Of a stretch of DNA of 64,000 nt, positions 38,274-50,650 are shown piece by piece. Position numbers and translations under genes: made by a program. How positions within the stretch are numbered: the stretch's first letter is position 1; each line of letters opens with the position of its first letter. Under the pieces are notes generated by a model. That model did no database searches. It was given only the letters and a program-made list of their open reading frames with translations, and was not told the origin of the DNA. The DNA comes from Mangifera indica. Its lineage: Eukaryota; Streptophyta; Magnoliopsida; Sapindales; Anacardiaceae. Location: positions 24,723,463 to 24,787,462 of the forward strand of contig NC_058137.1 of assembly GCF_011075055.1 (NCBI RefSeq), in the 5' to 3' direction.

Positions 38274-38664
38274 TATTACATAATCCATAGCTTTGATGTG
38301 AGTTACATCTTTTTTACAAACTAGATTAGTCGCTAAGGACTTTAGAAATCAGCTCATGGAGACAGGATTTTTAGGTCTCGTAAATTCCAAAGAAAAAAAA
38401 TGAAAACAGTTCGTGATTTTCTCTCTCAATGGATTTGGGTCGGATCTATATTTATCCATACCGTAGCAGGCCCATCAACATCCTTACGCGTAAATCATAC
38501 CCGAAACTTTTACCATGTGTTGGCTTCATATTTCATCAGTTTTCCCAACAATAATTGAGTATCACGCTAAACATAAAATATACTACTCAATAGGCATCTT
38601 CATATCACCCAGCACTTTCTCAAAACATTTTTCTCTCTTTAATTTCTCTTAGCCTTTCCTGAAA
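38274..38664. other. spacer between copies 6 and 7
   Basis: The short interval starts with copy 6 3' flank ('agattagtcgctaaggac') and continues with sequence not shared with the other promoters. It must hold the promoter of copy 7. No clear TATA box was picked out. No gene is visible. Confidence 0.5.
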
Positions 38665-39438
38665 ATGGAGATTCCAGTGACATCTATTGCCTTCTCTGTT
38701 GCTTTCGTTGCCGTTTCAGCATGTCTGTGGAAGTTGCTGGACTGGGTTTGTTGAAGCCAAAGAAGCTAGAGAAGTTTCTTAGGCAACAAGGCTTCTCCGG
38801 CAACCACTACAAACTTTTCCATGGAGACACAACAGAGATGATCATGATGAGAAAACAAGCAAAAACACGACCCATCAGCCCATTCTCACATGATATTGCA
38901 TCTCGAGTCATCCCGTTCCACCATCACATCTGCAGAAACTACGGTGTGCCTTTTTCTTCACTCAGAAACTTGTTATTCGTCAATACTTTATAGTAAATGG
39001 AGATCCTAACAAGTTATGAATTGATTTTTCGAAAACAAATTTATAGATTAAATTTGATGTTATAGTGACTGATAATATTTCTAGCTCCCAACAACAAGGC
39101 TTGAGCATCGTCCTCTTCAATCTTCAGTTCTTCAACATGTTCATGCTTGAGAACATTTTTCTTTTTCTTTTTATTTTTTAAAGTTTGATTGCTTGGCTAG
39201 ACTTGCTTGTCCTTATCGAATAAATAATAGGATCTAATTAGTTCAAAGTATAAGATAAAGTGAGACAAAGATTGTTTAATTTCTTTAGCGGTGGAATGGT
39301 GCCACCTTATCTTTCTTTTTCTTCATTTGTCTGCCACTTACGGCAACGCGTATAAAGTAAAGTTATATAATTGACGGAATGATATAAAATTGCTTTAACA
39401 CAAGCTTTTTCTATTGATGTGGGGCTCAATTTTTTGAA

Positions 39439-40231
39439 GGCCAAAAGACTTGTTCCCACCCAACGCCCGGTGTAATCGCAAATTCACATCGGTCAATTTT
39501 TATAAACTTAAAAGTTTTATTTATAAGTCATATTCTTTTAAAATTTTTTGTTACTGTTATTTAAAAAAAATTATACAAAACTAAAATTTTATTACAATTT
39601 TCTCTTCAGTTTAAGAATCTAACAATTTTTTATACTCAAAGTTTGAAAAGTAGTTATTTTCCTCTAGGTTTTTTTCTCCTCCCCAACAACTCAGTCCTTT
39701 CTAATTGTCGATTGGCCTTCTCTCCTCCTTCCTCGGTGGGTCGTCATCCTCTCCTCCCCCCCCCCCCCCCCCCCCCTCTTTTGTCTTCATCAGAGATTAA
39801 ATATCTCAGACAAAAACAAAATGTCTTCATCTCAGATGAAGACAGAATATCTGACGAACACAGAACATTTTTGTCTCTGACGAAGACAAAAGGAGAGCAA
39901 AGGAGATAGACTGCCTGAGGGAGAAGAAGAGAAGCCTAGTCGATAGCTTAGAAGGAATGAGTTGTTAGAGAGAAGGAGAAAAAAACCTAAGAGGGAAATA
40001 ACCATTTTTTAAACTTTGAGTGAGAGAAAATTATTAGATTTTCAAGTTGAGAGGAGAAATGTAATAAAAATTTAGTTTTTTAAATTTTTTATTAAATAGC
40101 AGTTTTATCTTTAACTTTTACTAAAAATTTTAACGAAATTTAGCTCATGAGTGAAACTTAGGGTTTTTAAAAGTTGACAAGTGTGAATTTAAAATTATAC
40201 CTAACCTTGGGTGGGAACAAGTCTTTTGGCC
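39439..40231. mobile_element. Mutator-like MITE in intron 1 of copy 7
   Basis: The 793-bp element is bounded by near-perfect inverted ends: GGCCAAAAGACTTGTTCCCA at the left and its reverse complement at the right. Flanks TTTTTGAA and TTTTTCAA may be a degraded target duplication. The interior holds a CT-rich stretch and an ORF (39643-39909) of no recognised family. Confidence 0.75.
39756..39776. repeat. 21-nt poly(C) run inside the MITE
   Basis: An uninterrupted run of 21 cytosines in otherwise AT-rich DNA. On the complementary strand it is poly(G), able to form quadruplex structures. Its exact length should be treated as uncertain in any assembly. Confidence 0.95.
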
Positions 40232-42644
40232 TTTTTCAAATAAATAAAAAGTTATGTGAACCGAATCCTTTTTCATAGCAAATATCATATATAAAATTAT
40301 AACCATGTAGCAGATATCGTAAATAAAATTATAACTATGTTTGATCATACAAAGTAAAATAGAAAATCCTTGAAGGTGCTGATACATGCAATCTCAAAAT
40401 GATGAGATGATATAATACTATTTCAATAAAAATTAATAATAAAAATAAGATTTGAGGTATACTTAACAATTAACATAGAATAATGAAAATTATGGAAATA
40501 TTAATTTAACCATGGAAACGTTAGGGTTAAACTTCTACAGTTCTACTTAATTATCAAATCCAGGCAAAAAATTTAAAATAATTATTTTTATATTACACTC
40601 TTCTGTTAATTTTATACACATTGCTTTCTATGAAAGAGGTTGTACGCTTAGTATAATTTTTTTAATTTAATTCTAACATAAAATGAATAATAATTTATGC
40701 AGGGAAGAATTCATTTATATGGTTGGGTCCTATACCAAATATAAACATTACAGACCCCAGACTGATAAAGGAAATCATGTTAAGGCACGAAATATTCCAA
40801 AAACCCAAGCTGAACTCACTTGGCAGGTCTGTATTTAGTGGGATGGGGATCTATGAGGGTGAACGATGGTTCAAAGTCAGAAAGATAGCAAACCCAGCTT
40901 TCCATCTCGATAAGTTAAAGGTTTTTCTTCTCTCTATCCTCTTAAATTAATAATGATTTATAAGACTTGAAATAATTTCCATGCACTCTTAGTTTGATAC
41001 AATGTGTAAGCGGTTCCACGTTTTCACGTTTATGTTTTCATGCTACTTAGCTTAATGTCTTTTTACTTTTAGGGTATGGTGCCTAAGATGTATCTGAGTT
41101 GCAAGGACATGATAAGAAAATGGAAATTTTCAATGGCTGACAAAGAGTCGTGTGAGTTAGATGTGTGGCCTGATATTAAGGCTTTAACATCAGATGTGAT
41201 TTCTCGGACAACATTTGGTAGTAGTTATGAAGATGGAAGAAAAATATTTGAACTTATAAGCCAACAAATCAATCTTTTGAATCAAGTTTTCTACACCTTC
41301 CACATCCCAGGATGGAGGTAAATTGAATTTTTATTTTTATGATTATGTGAGATTAATATTGGGTGAGTAACAACTGTTTCATTCTTGCTCTGATGAGATG
41401 GAATATTGAACTTTCAGTTTTGTGCCTACTCAAGCAAACAGAAAATTGAAAAGCAATGACAAGGAAATTCGAGAGATGATAAAAGGCATCATAAAGAAAA
41501 GAGAGGGGGTCCTGAAAGTTGAAGAAGCAAGTTACGATGATCTCTTGGGCTTATTAGTGGAATCAAATCATAGAGAAATCCAAGAAAATGGGAACAAAGA
41601 AAGTGGAATGAGTATTGAAGAGGTGATTGATGAATGCAAACTTTTTTACCTTGCTGGGCAAGAGACTACTGCAACTTTGATCATATGGACAATGATTTTG
41701 TTATGCATGCATCAAAATTGGCAAGAACGTGCAAGAGAAGAAGTTTTTCAAGTTTTCGGAGACAAAGAACCCCAATTTGATGAGTTAAACCGTTTGAAAG
41801 AAGTAAGTAAACATTTTCCTTCTTAAATAAGTTCACCCACCAATAGGGAACGTGAACTAAGTCCAAACCATCATGAGATAAATTAATTTTACATTATTTA
41901 TGATAGCAAAAGTATGTGTTGCAGGTAAACAAAATTCTCCATGAAGTACTAAGATTATATCCACCACCTTTGTTACTAAGACAAACTATAAAGGAGGCCA
42001 AACTGGGAGAAATTATTATACCGTCTGGAGCTTTCATTTCAATACCAATACTTCTAGTTCATCATGATGAAGAATATTGGGGAGCTGATGCAAAGGAATT
42101 TAATCCAGATAGATTTTCCCAAGGAGTTTCAAAGGCTTCGAAGACCGATCAACTTTCATTCTTCCCTTTCAGTTGGGGTCCCAGAACATGCATTGGACAA
42201 AACTTTGCACTATTGGAAATGAAACTAGCTTTAGCGATGATTCTGCAAAATTTCTCCTTTCAACTTTCTCCAAACTATGCCCATACCCCTGTTCTTGGCA
42301 TAACCATACAACCACAGAATGGTGTTCCCATGATTTTACAAAAGCTTTAGTATTGTATGTGTTGGAATATATTAGGTATATAAGTGTGTAGATCGAAATT
42401 CATAATACACAAAACCAATTGACTTCTGTTAAGATCTAATCTACCACACTTATGGGCCTCATATATTTTGATAGTATAGAATAAAATAGGTTTGATCTAA
42501 TACATATATATGAAAAGCCTTCAAGTTGTGAGTCTACAAAATTACTACATTTAGTAATTATTGGATTACTTTTATTGATGTGTTAGTACTGATATATAAG
42601 TCAATTGTATTTTTCAAAAATTATTTTTATGTTAATCTATGTGT

Positions 42645-43048
42645 TAGAGATGGCAATTTCGATCCGAATTTAATATTTTCAACTCTAACGAGGAGGAAAT
42701 TCTCTGATAGAAATAGACGAGGATTAAAAATATCTTCGTAATTAGAGACAGGAATATATGTATCCCCTCCCTGCCCTGCTTTACCCCGATTAACTATATA
42801 ATATTTGTAACATTTGAAATAGTGATAAGTGTTAATTTTAATTAATTTTGTTATTTAATATATTTATGTTATGTTTAACTAGTATGAAAAGAAGATTTTT
42901 TTTCACGAGAATGAAAACGCAAAGGAAATTATTTTTCACAAAGAGGGAATGAGGAATCATTTTCATCTCATAGCAAGGACAAAAATTTTACCTCCTATAG
43001 CTACGAGAATTGAAATTCCCTTCCCGCCACTTATGACTGTCATCCCTA
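42645..43048. mobile_element. hAT-like MITE downstream of copy 7
   Basis: The 404-bp element starts TAGAGATGGCAATTTCG and ends ...TGACTGTCATCCCTA, short imperfect inverted ends. It is flanked by the 8-bp direct repeat CTATGTGT / CTATGCGT (42637-42644 and 43049-43056, one mismatch), the size expected for hAT. No transposase is encoded. Confidence 0.7.
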
Positions 43049-43239
43049 CTATGCGTGACCAAATTTAAACTATAAAAATGAAATAGTTGATGGGTTTAAT
43101 AAGAAAAAATAACACATACTATGCCTACCCCATTGACGTCCCTACACGCAAATCTAACTTCTAACTTTTTCAACCGGATGACTTCACCATTGAATATTGG
43201 CTCCTTAATTTAGTATCATTAAGAAAGGGATTTTGGTTA

Positions 43240-43673
43240 GGCCGAAAGACTTATTCCCACCCAAGGCTTGGTGAACTCACAAACTCATAACTATTAATTT
43301 TCAAAAACTTAAATATCATATTTTGTATTAAATGTATTGTTAAAGTTAAAGATAAAAATAACATTTAACTAAAAATATTAAAAAACACTAATAGCTTATC
43401 ACATTTTTTCTCTTAGTTTAAAATTTTAATAATTTTTTTCTACTAAAAATTTCAAAAGTGATCATCTCCTCCTTATCCCCTTATAGTGTTGAAACCGTCA
43501 CTAAAGATGGCAAACTTTATTATCTCTGACTGTGTTCTCTCTCTCCCAGCCTAAAATTCTAAACCCAAGGAGAGATAATGCGTGTATAAGTATTTGGGTG
43601 CATATTTATAGTTTTAAAAACTAAGTATGACTTTGAAATTTCACCGAACCTTAGTGGGAATAATCTTCTGGCC
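43240..43673. mobile_element. Mutator-like MITE copy (434 bp)
   Basis: The left end is GGCCGAAAGACTTATTCCCA, and the right end is the diverged inverse ending GGGAATAATCTTCTGGCC. It belongs to the family seen at 39439 and 54068. Flanking bases share only GGTTA, so the target duplication is not clear. Confidence 0.6.
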
Positions 43674-45742
43674 TCCGGTTATGTTCATTGGGCTTCAGAT
43701 TTTGTATCCAGTCTCACTTAAACTCAAATCTGACGTTTTTTACTTCTTCTTATCCACCATCCACAGGCAAACTCCTTCGCTTCTTGCATGCAATTTACTT
43801 CGACTCATGTTTCATAGTTATATTAACGAAGTTAAGCAATTATCAGAAAAACATATGAAACAGATACTTTTATATGCCCGTAATCGCAATTTTTTAATTC
43901 CATTTGATTGGTTTGACACAGGGCATAGCTTAGCCTCAGATTTTGCTAAGCCATTTTATTGGTTTAAGTCCTCTAAACCGAACCTATACACCCCTTACAC
44001 TGGAAAAAAATACTTGGTAAAAAACAGGGTTCTAGACTTCTAGTTATAATCCAAAAAAAATTACAGAAAGGCGAATTTTAGTAGTTGAAATATCAAATCA
44101 GAAATTAAATTTTGCAAGAGGGTCTGTTGGTGTGGCCTTCATTCAAGTTGATCCAAAGCTTCATTCAAAATAACCCCAATTCCATTGAATACAAACACAG
44201 CCAAAATTCTAATAATGCAATCAAAATGAAAATGAAAAAGAAAAATTTAGGGCAGTTCCCTGAATTAGAACATGAGTGAAAGACATGTAAAACCTTGAGG
44301 CTGCCCCAATATTCAACTTTAGGCCGGGTGAAATTGAGTTCTCTCAAAACATAAAATAAGCAAGAACCCATTTGGATCGGCCGAACTATAACCCAGAAAC
44401 AAAAACAAAACAAGATTTGAAATTATTAAAATTCATGTGAACATGTATAATACCTTTCTTCATAATTGCAAGAAACTAGGAGGAGACTTGCAGAGAGAAA
44501 GAAAGGAATTAATAGGTTTTTGTATGCCGGCAACGGAACCACAGCAGAACTGTCACATAGCTCACTGAGTTCTCTCAAAGGCAATCAGGAAAACCCTAAC
44601 CCCCTGCTATGCTTTTATGCTAAGTGGGTTTCAGTGAATTGTCCCTATTACCCTTAAAAGGTTGTGAAAATGTTGCCAAATCTTTAGCAGAAACATGTAA
44701 TTTACTAAAAATTTTATTAAACCTTTGTAACTATCGGATTAGGCATGAACAAATTTTTAAAATTGATTACCAGTTTAAAGGCAAAGAATTTTCAGCCAAA
44801 ATATTACTTGTCCAGGATTCTTTTGATGAAAATGGATTTAAAGAATCTGTATTGTTTATTGTTTTTATTTTAGAGATTTTTTTTTTTTGTGTTTGTTAAA
44901 ATGTTTAGTCTTTGTTAAGTTTTTCTTTCCTTTTGTTAAATTTTGTTGAAGAATATTGTGCTTTATGAGTGAATATTTGTATATTATTTTTTAAAAAAAG
45001 GTAAATTAAGAAGAGCAAATGTATGCCTTTTTAAGCAGAAACTGAGAGATCTATGTGAAAATAGATAAAACTGAATAAAGTAACTCCGATTTAATACACG
45101 ATTGAGCACATTATTTATATTATTATATGATTAAATAAATAATTGGCTGTTTTGCCTTACAAGTTTTACTTAAATAGTCAATGCTCTTTCATTGACACAA
45201 TCTTATCTATGTTGCCTTGCCTGTACAGCATTAAACATTATATTCCTCTAACATACTCCAAAAGCTTCTGCAGATTGTGATCCTGGATATTTTCACTTCC
45301 AAGCCAAACATTTTCAGGCATCGAAACAAGATGGGGTAACTCATCCTCTAAACATATGAACTAGGTGGGTGTGTGCATACATAGATACAGTCACATGACA
45401 ATACACGGTAGTATGAGCTATATTTGACTGATAAAAGAAGGTTTCAGGAAGAATAACATGACATTATTGATGATCTTGAAAACTTTAGTGTACAACAATG
45501 GCTGTGAATTGCTTTTTCTGTTTTCCAAAGAAAAGAATGTGTGCTTGAACAAACAATATTATGAGCTGGGGTTATTGCTCAATACCTTTTATGATATACA
45601 ACTGGTTGCGGGCAGCTTGTCTTTGTATAACCACCTGAGGTTCGGCAAGAGTGCATGAAATACTAGTAGAGATCTGTCTGAGCAACCTTGTCGATGACGG
45701 TGCTCCACTAGGAAGTAGCTTGTACTATGAAAATACTTTTAA
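43674..45742. other. intergenic, includes the 3' side of the SPS gene
   Basis: No gene is recognised. The ORF at 43627-44043 begins inside the transposon end and is probably chance. A telobox-like AAACCCTAA lies at 44591-44599 in a small GC-richer patch (44460-44640), which may be a relic promoter or 5' UTR on the minus strand. The SPS 3' UTR must lie in the last few hundred bases. Confidence 0.5.
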
Positions 45743-48700
45743 CTAATCAATTCGTTGAAGATTAAACAACACCATTTCCTCAAGGCCTGATCGAAAAGCA
45801 CTTCGAGGAAGGCTTCGGAGATTCTGGATTGCAAGATCAGCCTTTTCTTTTGCTAATTCTTGTGCTCTCTCAATGCCTCCACAAGTCTTTACCAATTCAA
45901 TGGCTTCTTCAAGGGAACCTGTCTCACAGAATTCAGATTCAATAGTCTCTCTTAATTTTGGCTCTTTCTCTAAAGCAAAAATTACTGGTGCAGTCAGGTT
46001 TCCTTTTGCCAGATCACAGCCAACCGGCTTCCCCAGCTGCTCTGCTGACTGAGTGAAATCCAATATGTCATCAACTACTTGGAAAGACAGACCAAGATTT
46101 TTACCATATTCGTACATTTGATTTGTCACAGTACTATCAACCCCACTAAAAACAGCAGCTCCCTTGGTACTAGCAGCAATTAAGGAGGCTGTTTTATAGT
46201 AGCTTTTGAGTAGGTATTCTTCAAGTTTGACGTCACAGTCAAACAAGCTAGACGCTTGCTTTATTTCACCACTTGCAAAATCTTTAATAACCTGTCATGA
46301 TACTTAGGTTGATAAGCATGAAACTAATTCAACACAAATATCACAGAGTGCACCCATTTTATGATGCCGCAAAATGTAATTTGTAATTGACTAGCGTCAT
46401 AACCATCAAAAAGTGGATACTGAATTTTTATTGGAGGATAGAAAGCGATGAGGTGTCTGCATACCTGACTGATAAGCTTAATAACTTCAAGATTTTCAAG
46501 ATTTGCAAGATACCACGAAGACTGAGCAAACATGAAGTCCCCAGCCAGTACAGCGACTCTTGTGCCATATAACTGGTGAACAGTTTTCTTACCTGCATAT
46601 AAACAGCTATTAGTTCATATCAGAAGGAATTTTGAAGGGACAAAAAGTTTGAACATAAGGGGAGAAACCATAACATGTCAGAGGAACAACATGTGGTACC
46701 GCAACTGGTATACACCAGTAGACCAAGTGTCACTGATAAAGCCCAAGTCACAGGGAAGAAGAGGACACATATCATGGACTATACCATCAATTGATTCCAT
46801 TTACCAATTTCAGAATACAATACACATGAATGATCAATTTTTAAGCACCCAGAAGGATTATTACAGCAACTACATTCTCAAGATCTTTACATAATCTTTT
46901 TATCATCTTTTAATACCTGAAAATTCCTCAACCTTTTGCCACATTCATCAAGTTCTATATAGGGAACTGCTTCCAGATTCTACAATCTTGGTAGCTCGGG
47001 AAGTTGTAGATTATAACATCCAAGTATGTGGCCCCAATGGGATTTTAAACCTTTAACCTCTAGGTTGAAACGAAGGACTTTTACCACGTAGCCCAACCCT
47101 TGGGAAATGTAATTTATTCCACATTTCTCCTTTGCCATTGATCAAAATAATGCTAAAGTCAGAAGCAAACCCAAAATTAGGTCAAAGAAGCTATCACAAT
47201 GGTTTCTACAGAGGACACCAAACACTCTTCTCAGATAGACAAGTAGGAAATCTATGTGCAATCAAACTTCAAGAAGCAAAACTTGACAAATATATTAGGG
47301 GCATTTGGACACTCCAAAATGCAATATGCAGACATGTGTTGGTTTCTTACTTAGGTGTACACAAATTGGCATAGAGCTGTCAATAAGATTTCTAAAAGAT
47401 CTTGATGTCACATATACCTCTTCTCATGTCACTTTCATCTAATACATCATCATGAATTAAACTTGCAGTGTGGATCATCTCAATGATCTCAGCTAAGCGA
47501 CAATGCTCTGTTGTAAGTTCTCTGAAAGAAAACAGTACAGAATGAGTCTCCAGTTTAATTTAATGAGTTTAAAAGAAAGGGTTCTGTATTTTGCTTACTT
47601 CAATCCAACCATTTCTGCCGTTGCTCTTGACACTAGGAACACCAAAGCTGGTCTCATCCGCTTGCCACCAGCACCAAAGATCTGCTGAGCTGCAGACATA
47701 AGAACCGGGTTTTCTGCACCAACAATCTAACAAAGAATCATGATCAGATACATGATTTACAATTCAATAAGAAAATAATGACAAAACACTCAGCTTCGTA
47801 TATAAATATGGTGAAACAGTCATGCAATTGGAAATGCATTATCATAAATATAATCACAGGAATATAAAAATGAGCTACATAATAAAACACAGGGATCGGA
47901 TACTGAATAAACAGGTACCAAGGGCCACTCCTGCTTTTATAACAGATGTTCGATAAATGGAAAAATGCATGAGACCTTGTTCACTTGGAAACAAAGAATT
48001 ATGGCTTAGTCAGCTATGAGGCACCATCCTAGAGTACTATTGGCTACATTTGCTAACCTAAAGTAGCATCTAAGAAAAATATATCAAAGAGAATGACAGG
48101 AATGAAAGATAAAATGGCAAAATTAATTCATTAGACCTAGAGTCTTATCTGAAGAGACAACACAACCAAGAACAAGCTCTGTATTTTAGCAGTATAAGTG
48201 TTGGCATCAACAACTTAATTCAGTGCTATATAAAACTCTACCACAATTGAAATTACCCCAAATTTCAGCAAAAAGCATTTAATTGAACAAGGGACCTTTC
48301 TTCTATTTTATTCCAAACTGAATTGCATCTTTCATATAAGAACAAACTGAAATTTAGCTCAGCAGTCACCAGTCAATATTTACAAAACAATAAAACTATG
48401 TGTACCCATTTTATATACACAAATAGGTACTCACTTGATGCATGTCATCAAGTGATTGAGTGATTTTGAATTAAGAATAAAGTATAACCCAATTACATAA
48501 TAACATATCATGTGTATGCATTTGTGTATTAAAAAGTGGATACGCATAGTATTGCTCTTTACACAAAATAAAAAGTAAAACACCATGAACCTGCTTCATC
48601 TTTAAATTGTTATACAAAAACTTTCTCCATAGTTAACATCATGAAAAATAAAGATAGGTAGCATTCTCACACTTGACAATATCAAAAGTTTTCAAAGAAA

Positions 48701-49269
48701 TACCGATTGGAGATTTTGATTGAGAGTCCTGAGGTCATCAGCAACCACTTGAAAGATATTTGCCAGCGAAACTGGACTTCTTGCCTCTTTCTTCAAATCC
48801 AGAACTGGTGGAGGACCTTGACTCACTTCTAAAATAAATCCACAAGTACACCAAATATATAACTTGCCTCACTCATTAACCAAAATTCAAACAATCTTAC
48901 ACTAAAGCATTCACAGCCATTATCAATTTACTAAAACAACAAACACCAATACAACAACAAGAAGAAGCAAGTCAACATATTAGATAAAAACCAATCAGTA
49001 AATCAACTAAAGCCAACACTTAGTAATAAAAAATCAGTACCATTAAGCAAAGTTTCAGGCGTTTTAGTTGAATAAACCCGACACCGAGCGAGGTTTTGCT
49101 TGCAAAAAACCAATCTATTAGCACCAAAGTGTCTACTACTTCTCCTAGAAACACTCTTTGCGTAACTTCTAGCCCAATACCTATCAATGGAGGCATTAGA
49201 AGAACACCCACAAGCCACCAAATCAAGCACACTTCTTCGAAAATCAAGATTGCGGCATATCATTGACAT
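45743..49269 (-). CDS. SPS: solanesyl diphosphate synthase, plastid SPS1/SPS2 type, six exons
   Basis: In transcript order the exons are 49041-49269, 48704-48828, 47599-47726, 47418-47521, 46465-46592 and 45743-46291, all GT-AG and in phase, giving 420 aa. This trans-prenyltransferase condenses isopentenyl diphosphate onto an allylic primer to build the C45 chain of plastoquinone-9. Visible motifs: GAGGKRMRP, first Asp-rich motif DDVLD (185-189) followed by [31 protein letters not shown], and second Asp-rich motif DDILD (312-316). The ending NLQRID matches Arabidopsis SPS1/SPS2, not the mitochondrial SPS3. The basic, Ser/Arg-rich first exon is a plausible transit peptide. ATG 49269 (MSMICRN) is preferred by homology; an in-frame ATG 24 nt upstream (49293) would add MWELLLRK. 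Confidence 0.95.
46960..47105 (-). mobile_element. tRNA-derived SINE-like fragment in SPS intron 5
   Basis: Read on the minus strand, a pol III box A-like GGGCTACGTGGTAAAAG is followed about 30 nt later by a box B-like GGTTTAAAATCCC, the arrangement of tRNA-derived plant SINEs. It sits within an intron in the same orientation as the gene. The 3' limit is approximate and no target duplication was identified. Confidence 0.5.
48388..48562. mobile_element. palindromic MITE in SPS intron 2
   Basis: The left end (caataaaactatgtgtaccc) and right end (ggatacgcatagtattgctc) are inverted copies, and the same element occurs at 55331-55503. Both contain the shared centre 'gattttgaattaagaataaa'. It is about 175 bp with no coding capacity. 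Confidence 0.7.
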
Positions 49270-50650
49270 CTTTCTCAACAGCAATTCCCACAACGCCGAA
49301 GAACCTAAAGGCCACCAAATTTCAAGAATCTAGATAGAAAACCAAGTTGAAACTCCCATTAAAGATAACAACATCACAGAATCGCCTACTGGGTTGTGAA
49401 CAAAACTTGAAAAGGAATAAAAAAAAGAGCGCAGATGGGGGATTTCCGTTTTAAGTTATGCTCCTCACAATGAAAAAAAAAGTCCAAATGGGGGATTGGC
49501 GTGTTAAGTTTTGCTCTTCATAACCAACACAAATCGGTTATTAATATTGAGTGGTAGAAAGAAACCCACATAAGACATAAAACATCAACGTGTAACTTTA
49601 TCAGCAGAGAGAGGTGAACTGAGATGAGTTAAGCGCCAAGAGCTGTTTGTTCAGTGTAATCTAAGAAAGGACTGTAAGGACATGAATGAACGGGCCATTT
49701 CTACTGGTCAATATCAAATCCACTCCAGGCCAAATTGTAGTTGGTGGTCAAAATTGAAGCAAAGCAACGTTAAAGTCTCAACCGTTATTTATAGGTCAAA
49801 AGACTTGTTTTCACCGAACGTAAAATGTAAACCGACACTTCAAAACTCCCCTAACTTTTAAAAATCCAATCCCCTGCCAATAAATTAAATTTTATTAAAA
49901 CTCTGAGTTAAATATAAGAAAAAAAAATAATTTTAATAATAATATTAAATTTTAAAAATTAACAATTTCATTTTTATTAAAATTTTTCAATTTTAAAAAA
50001 TCATATTTTCCCTCTAAACCTAATTTTTTTCATCTCTTTAACCAATATTTTCATCTCCAACGACCATTAAATCTACCTTAAACTATTGTCATCAAAGTCT
50101 TTTCACCTATTCAACCACAAAACTTATCATTTAGATGATTTTTATTTAGATTCGACAAATCCAAATGAACCGTCTAGACAACGTCATCCAAAAAAATTAT
50201 TTGGATGTGTCATCATCTAGAACGAAGGTCTTGAAAGATGGAAGATGGTTGAATCATCTTTCATCTTCCATCTTCGTTCCCCACTTCGTTTCATTGGTCA
50301 TCTTCCGTCTTTGTCGGCCATTGACAAAACAGGAGAGATGGGAGATACATGGCCAACAAGAAATCGAAGAGAAGGAGAGAGGTTGTCAACATGAAGAAGA
50401 GAGGTCATCAGAGAGAAGGAGAGCACCGACCGATGCGTTCAACGAAGATCATTCGGCGGTTGAATTTTCAAAGCTAAAACCCCTAAGGTGGGGATGAAAA
50501 AATGTTCAAAAATGTTGGGGGGTTTTTTTTTTTTTAAGACGATTCAACGGTTGGTTTGATCCTTGGAATTGTGGTTTCATTTCTTAAATTTTGCAAATTT
50601 TATGAAAATAAAAAAAATTTGTTTGATCAACAAAAAAAAATTTCCCCTTT
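49270..50650. other. SPS 5' side and a Mutator-type fragment
   Basis: The first 350 bp should hold the SPS 5' UTR and promoter. No TATA box stands out. From about 49795 a diverged Mutator-like left end (CAAAAGACTTGTTTTCACCG) opens a stretch resembling the other elements, with a CT/GA-rich interior that supports an ORF at 50165-50497 of no known family. Its right end was not found. Confidence 0.5.

Larger units (their letters stand above)
38665..42350 (+). pseudogene. CYP72A gene copy 7 with a single 1-nt deletion in exon 1
   Basis: Exons 38665-38943, 40703-40920, 41073-41317, 41418-41802 and 41925-42350. Exon 1 starts MEIPVTSIAFSVAF and encodes the anchor, but in the WV-W-LKP hinge one base is missing (near 38748), giving TGA at once. 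The other frame then continues LKPKKLEKFLRQQGFSG without a break. Exons 2-4 have standard lengths and are open; exon 5 is one codon shorter (426 nt), with EVLR, NPDRF and FSWGPRTCIG. Starting at the downstream ATG (38721) would give a protein without membrane anchor. The copy is the most diverged of the main group: the exon 3-4 junction codes Ser (AG|T) where the others have Arg, and intron 1 holds a Mutator-like MITE. The gene is either recently inactivated or affected by a sequence error. Confidence 0.82.

Noticed and set aside
38721..38943. Alternative ATG for copy 7 as the true gene start
   Set aside because: It would drop the membrane anchor encoded in the upstream frame, which is clearly homologous to other copies; a 1-nt deletion explains the data better.
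43627..44043. 138-codon ORF between the array and SPS
   Set aside because: Its start lies inside the right end of a Mutator-like MITE (43240-43673) and no domain is recognisable; probably chance.
45458..45658. 66-codon plus-strand ORF near the SPS 3' end
   Set aside because: Opposite strand in the likely SPS 3' UTR, no recognisable family.
50165..50497. 110-codon ORF with charged Glu/Arg-rich sequence
   Set aside because: It lies in the CT/GA-rich interior of a Mutator-like fragment; the composition explains the open frame.
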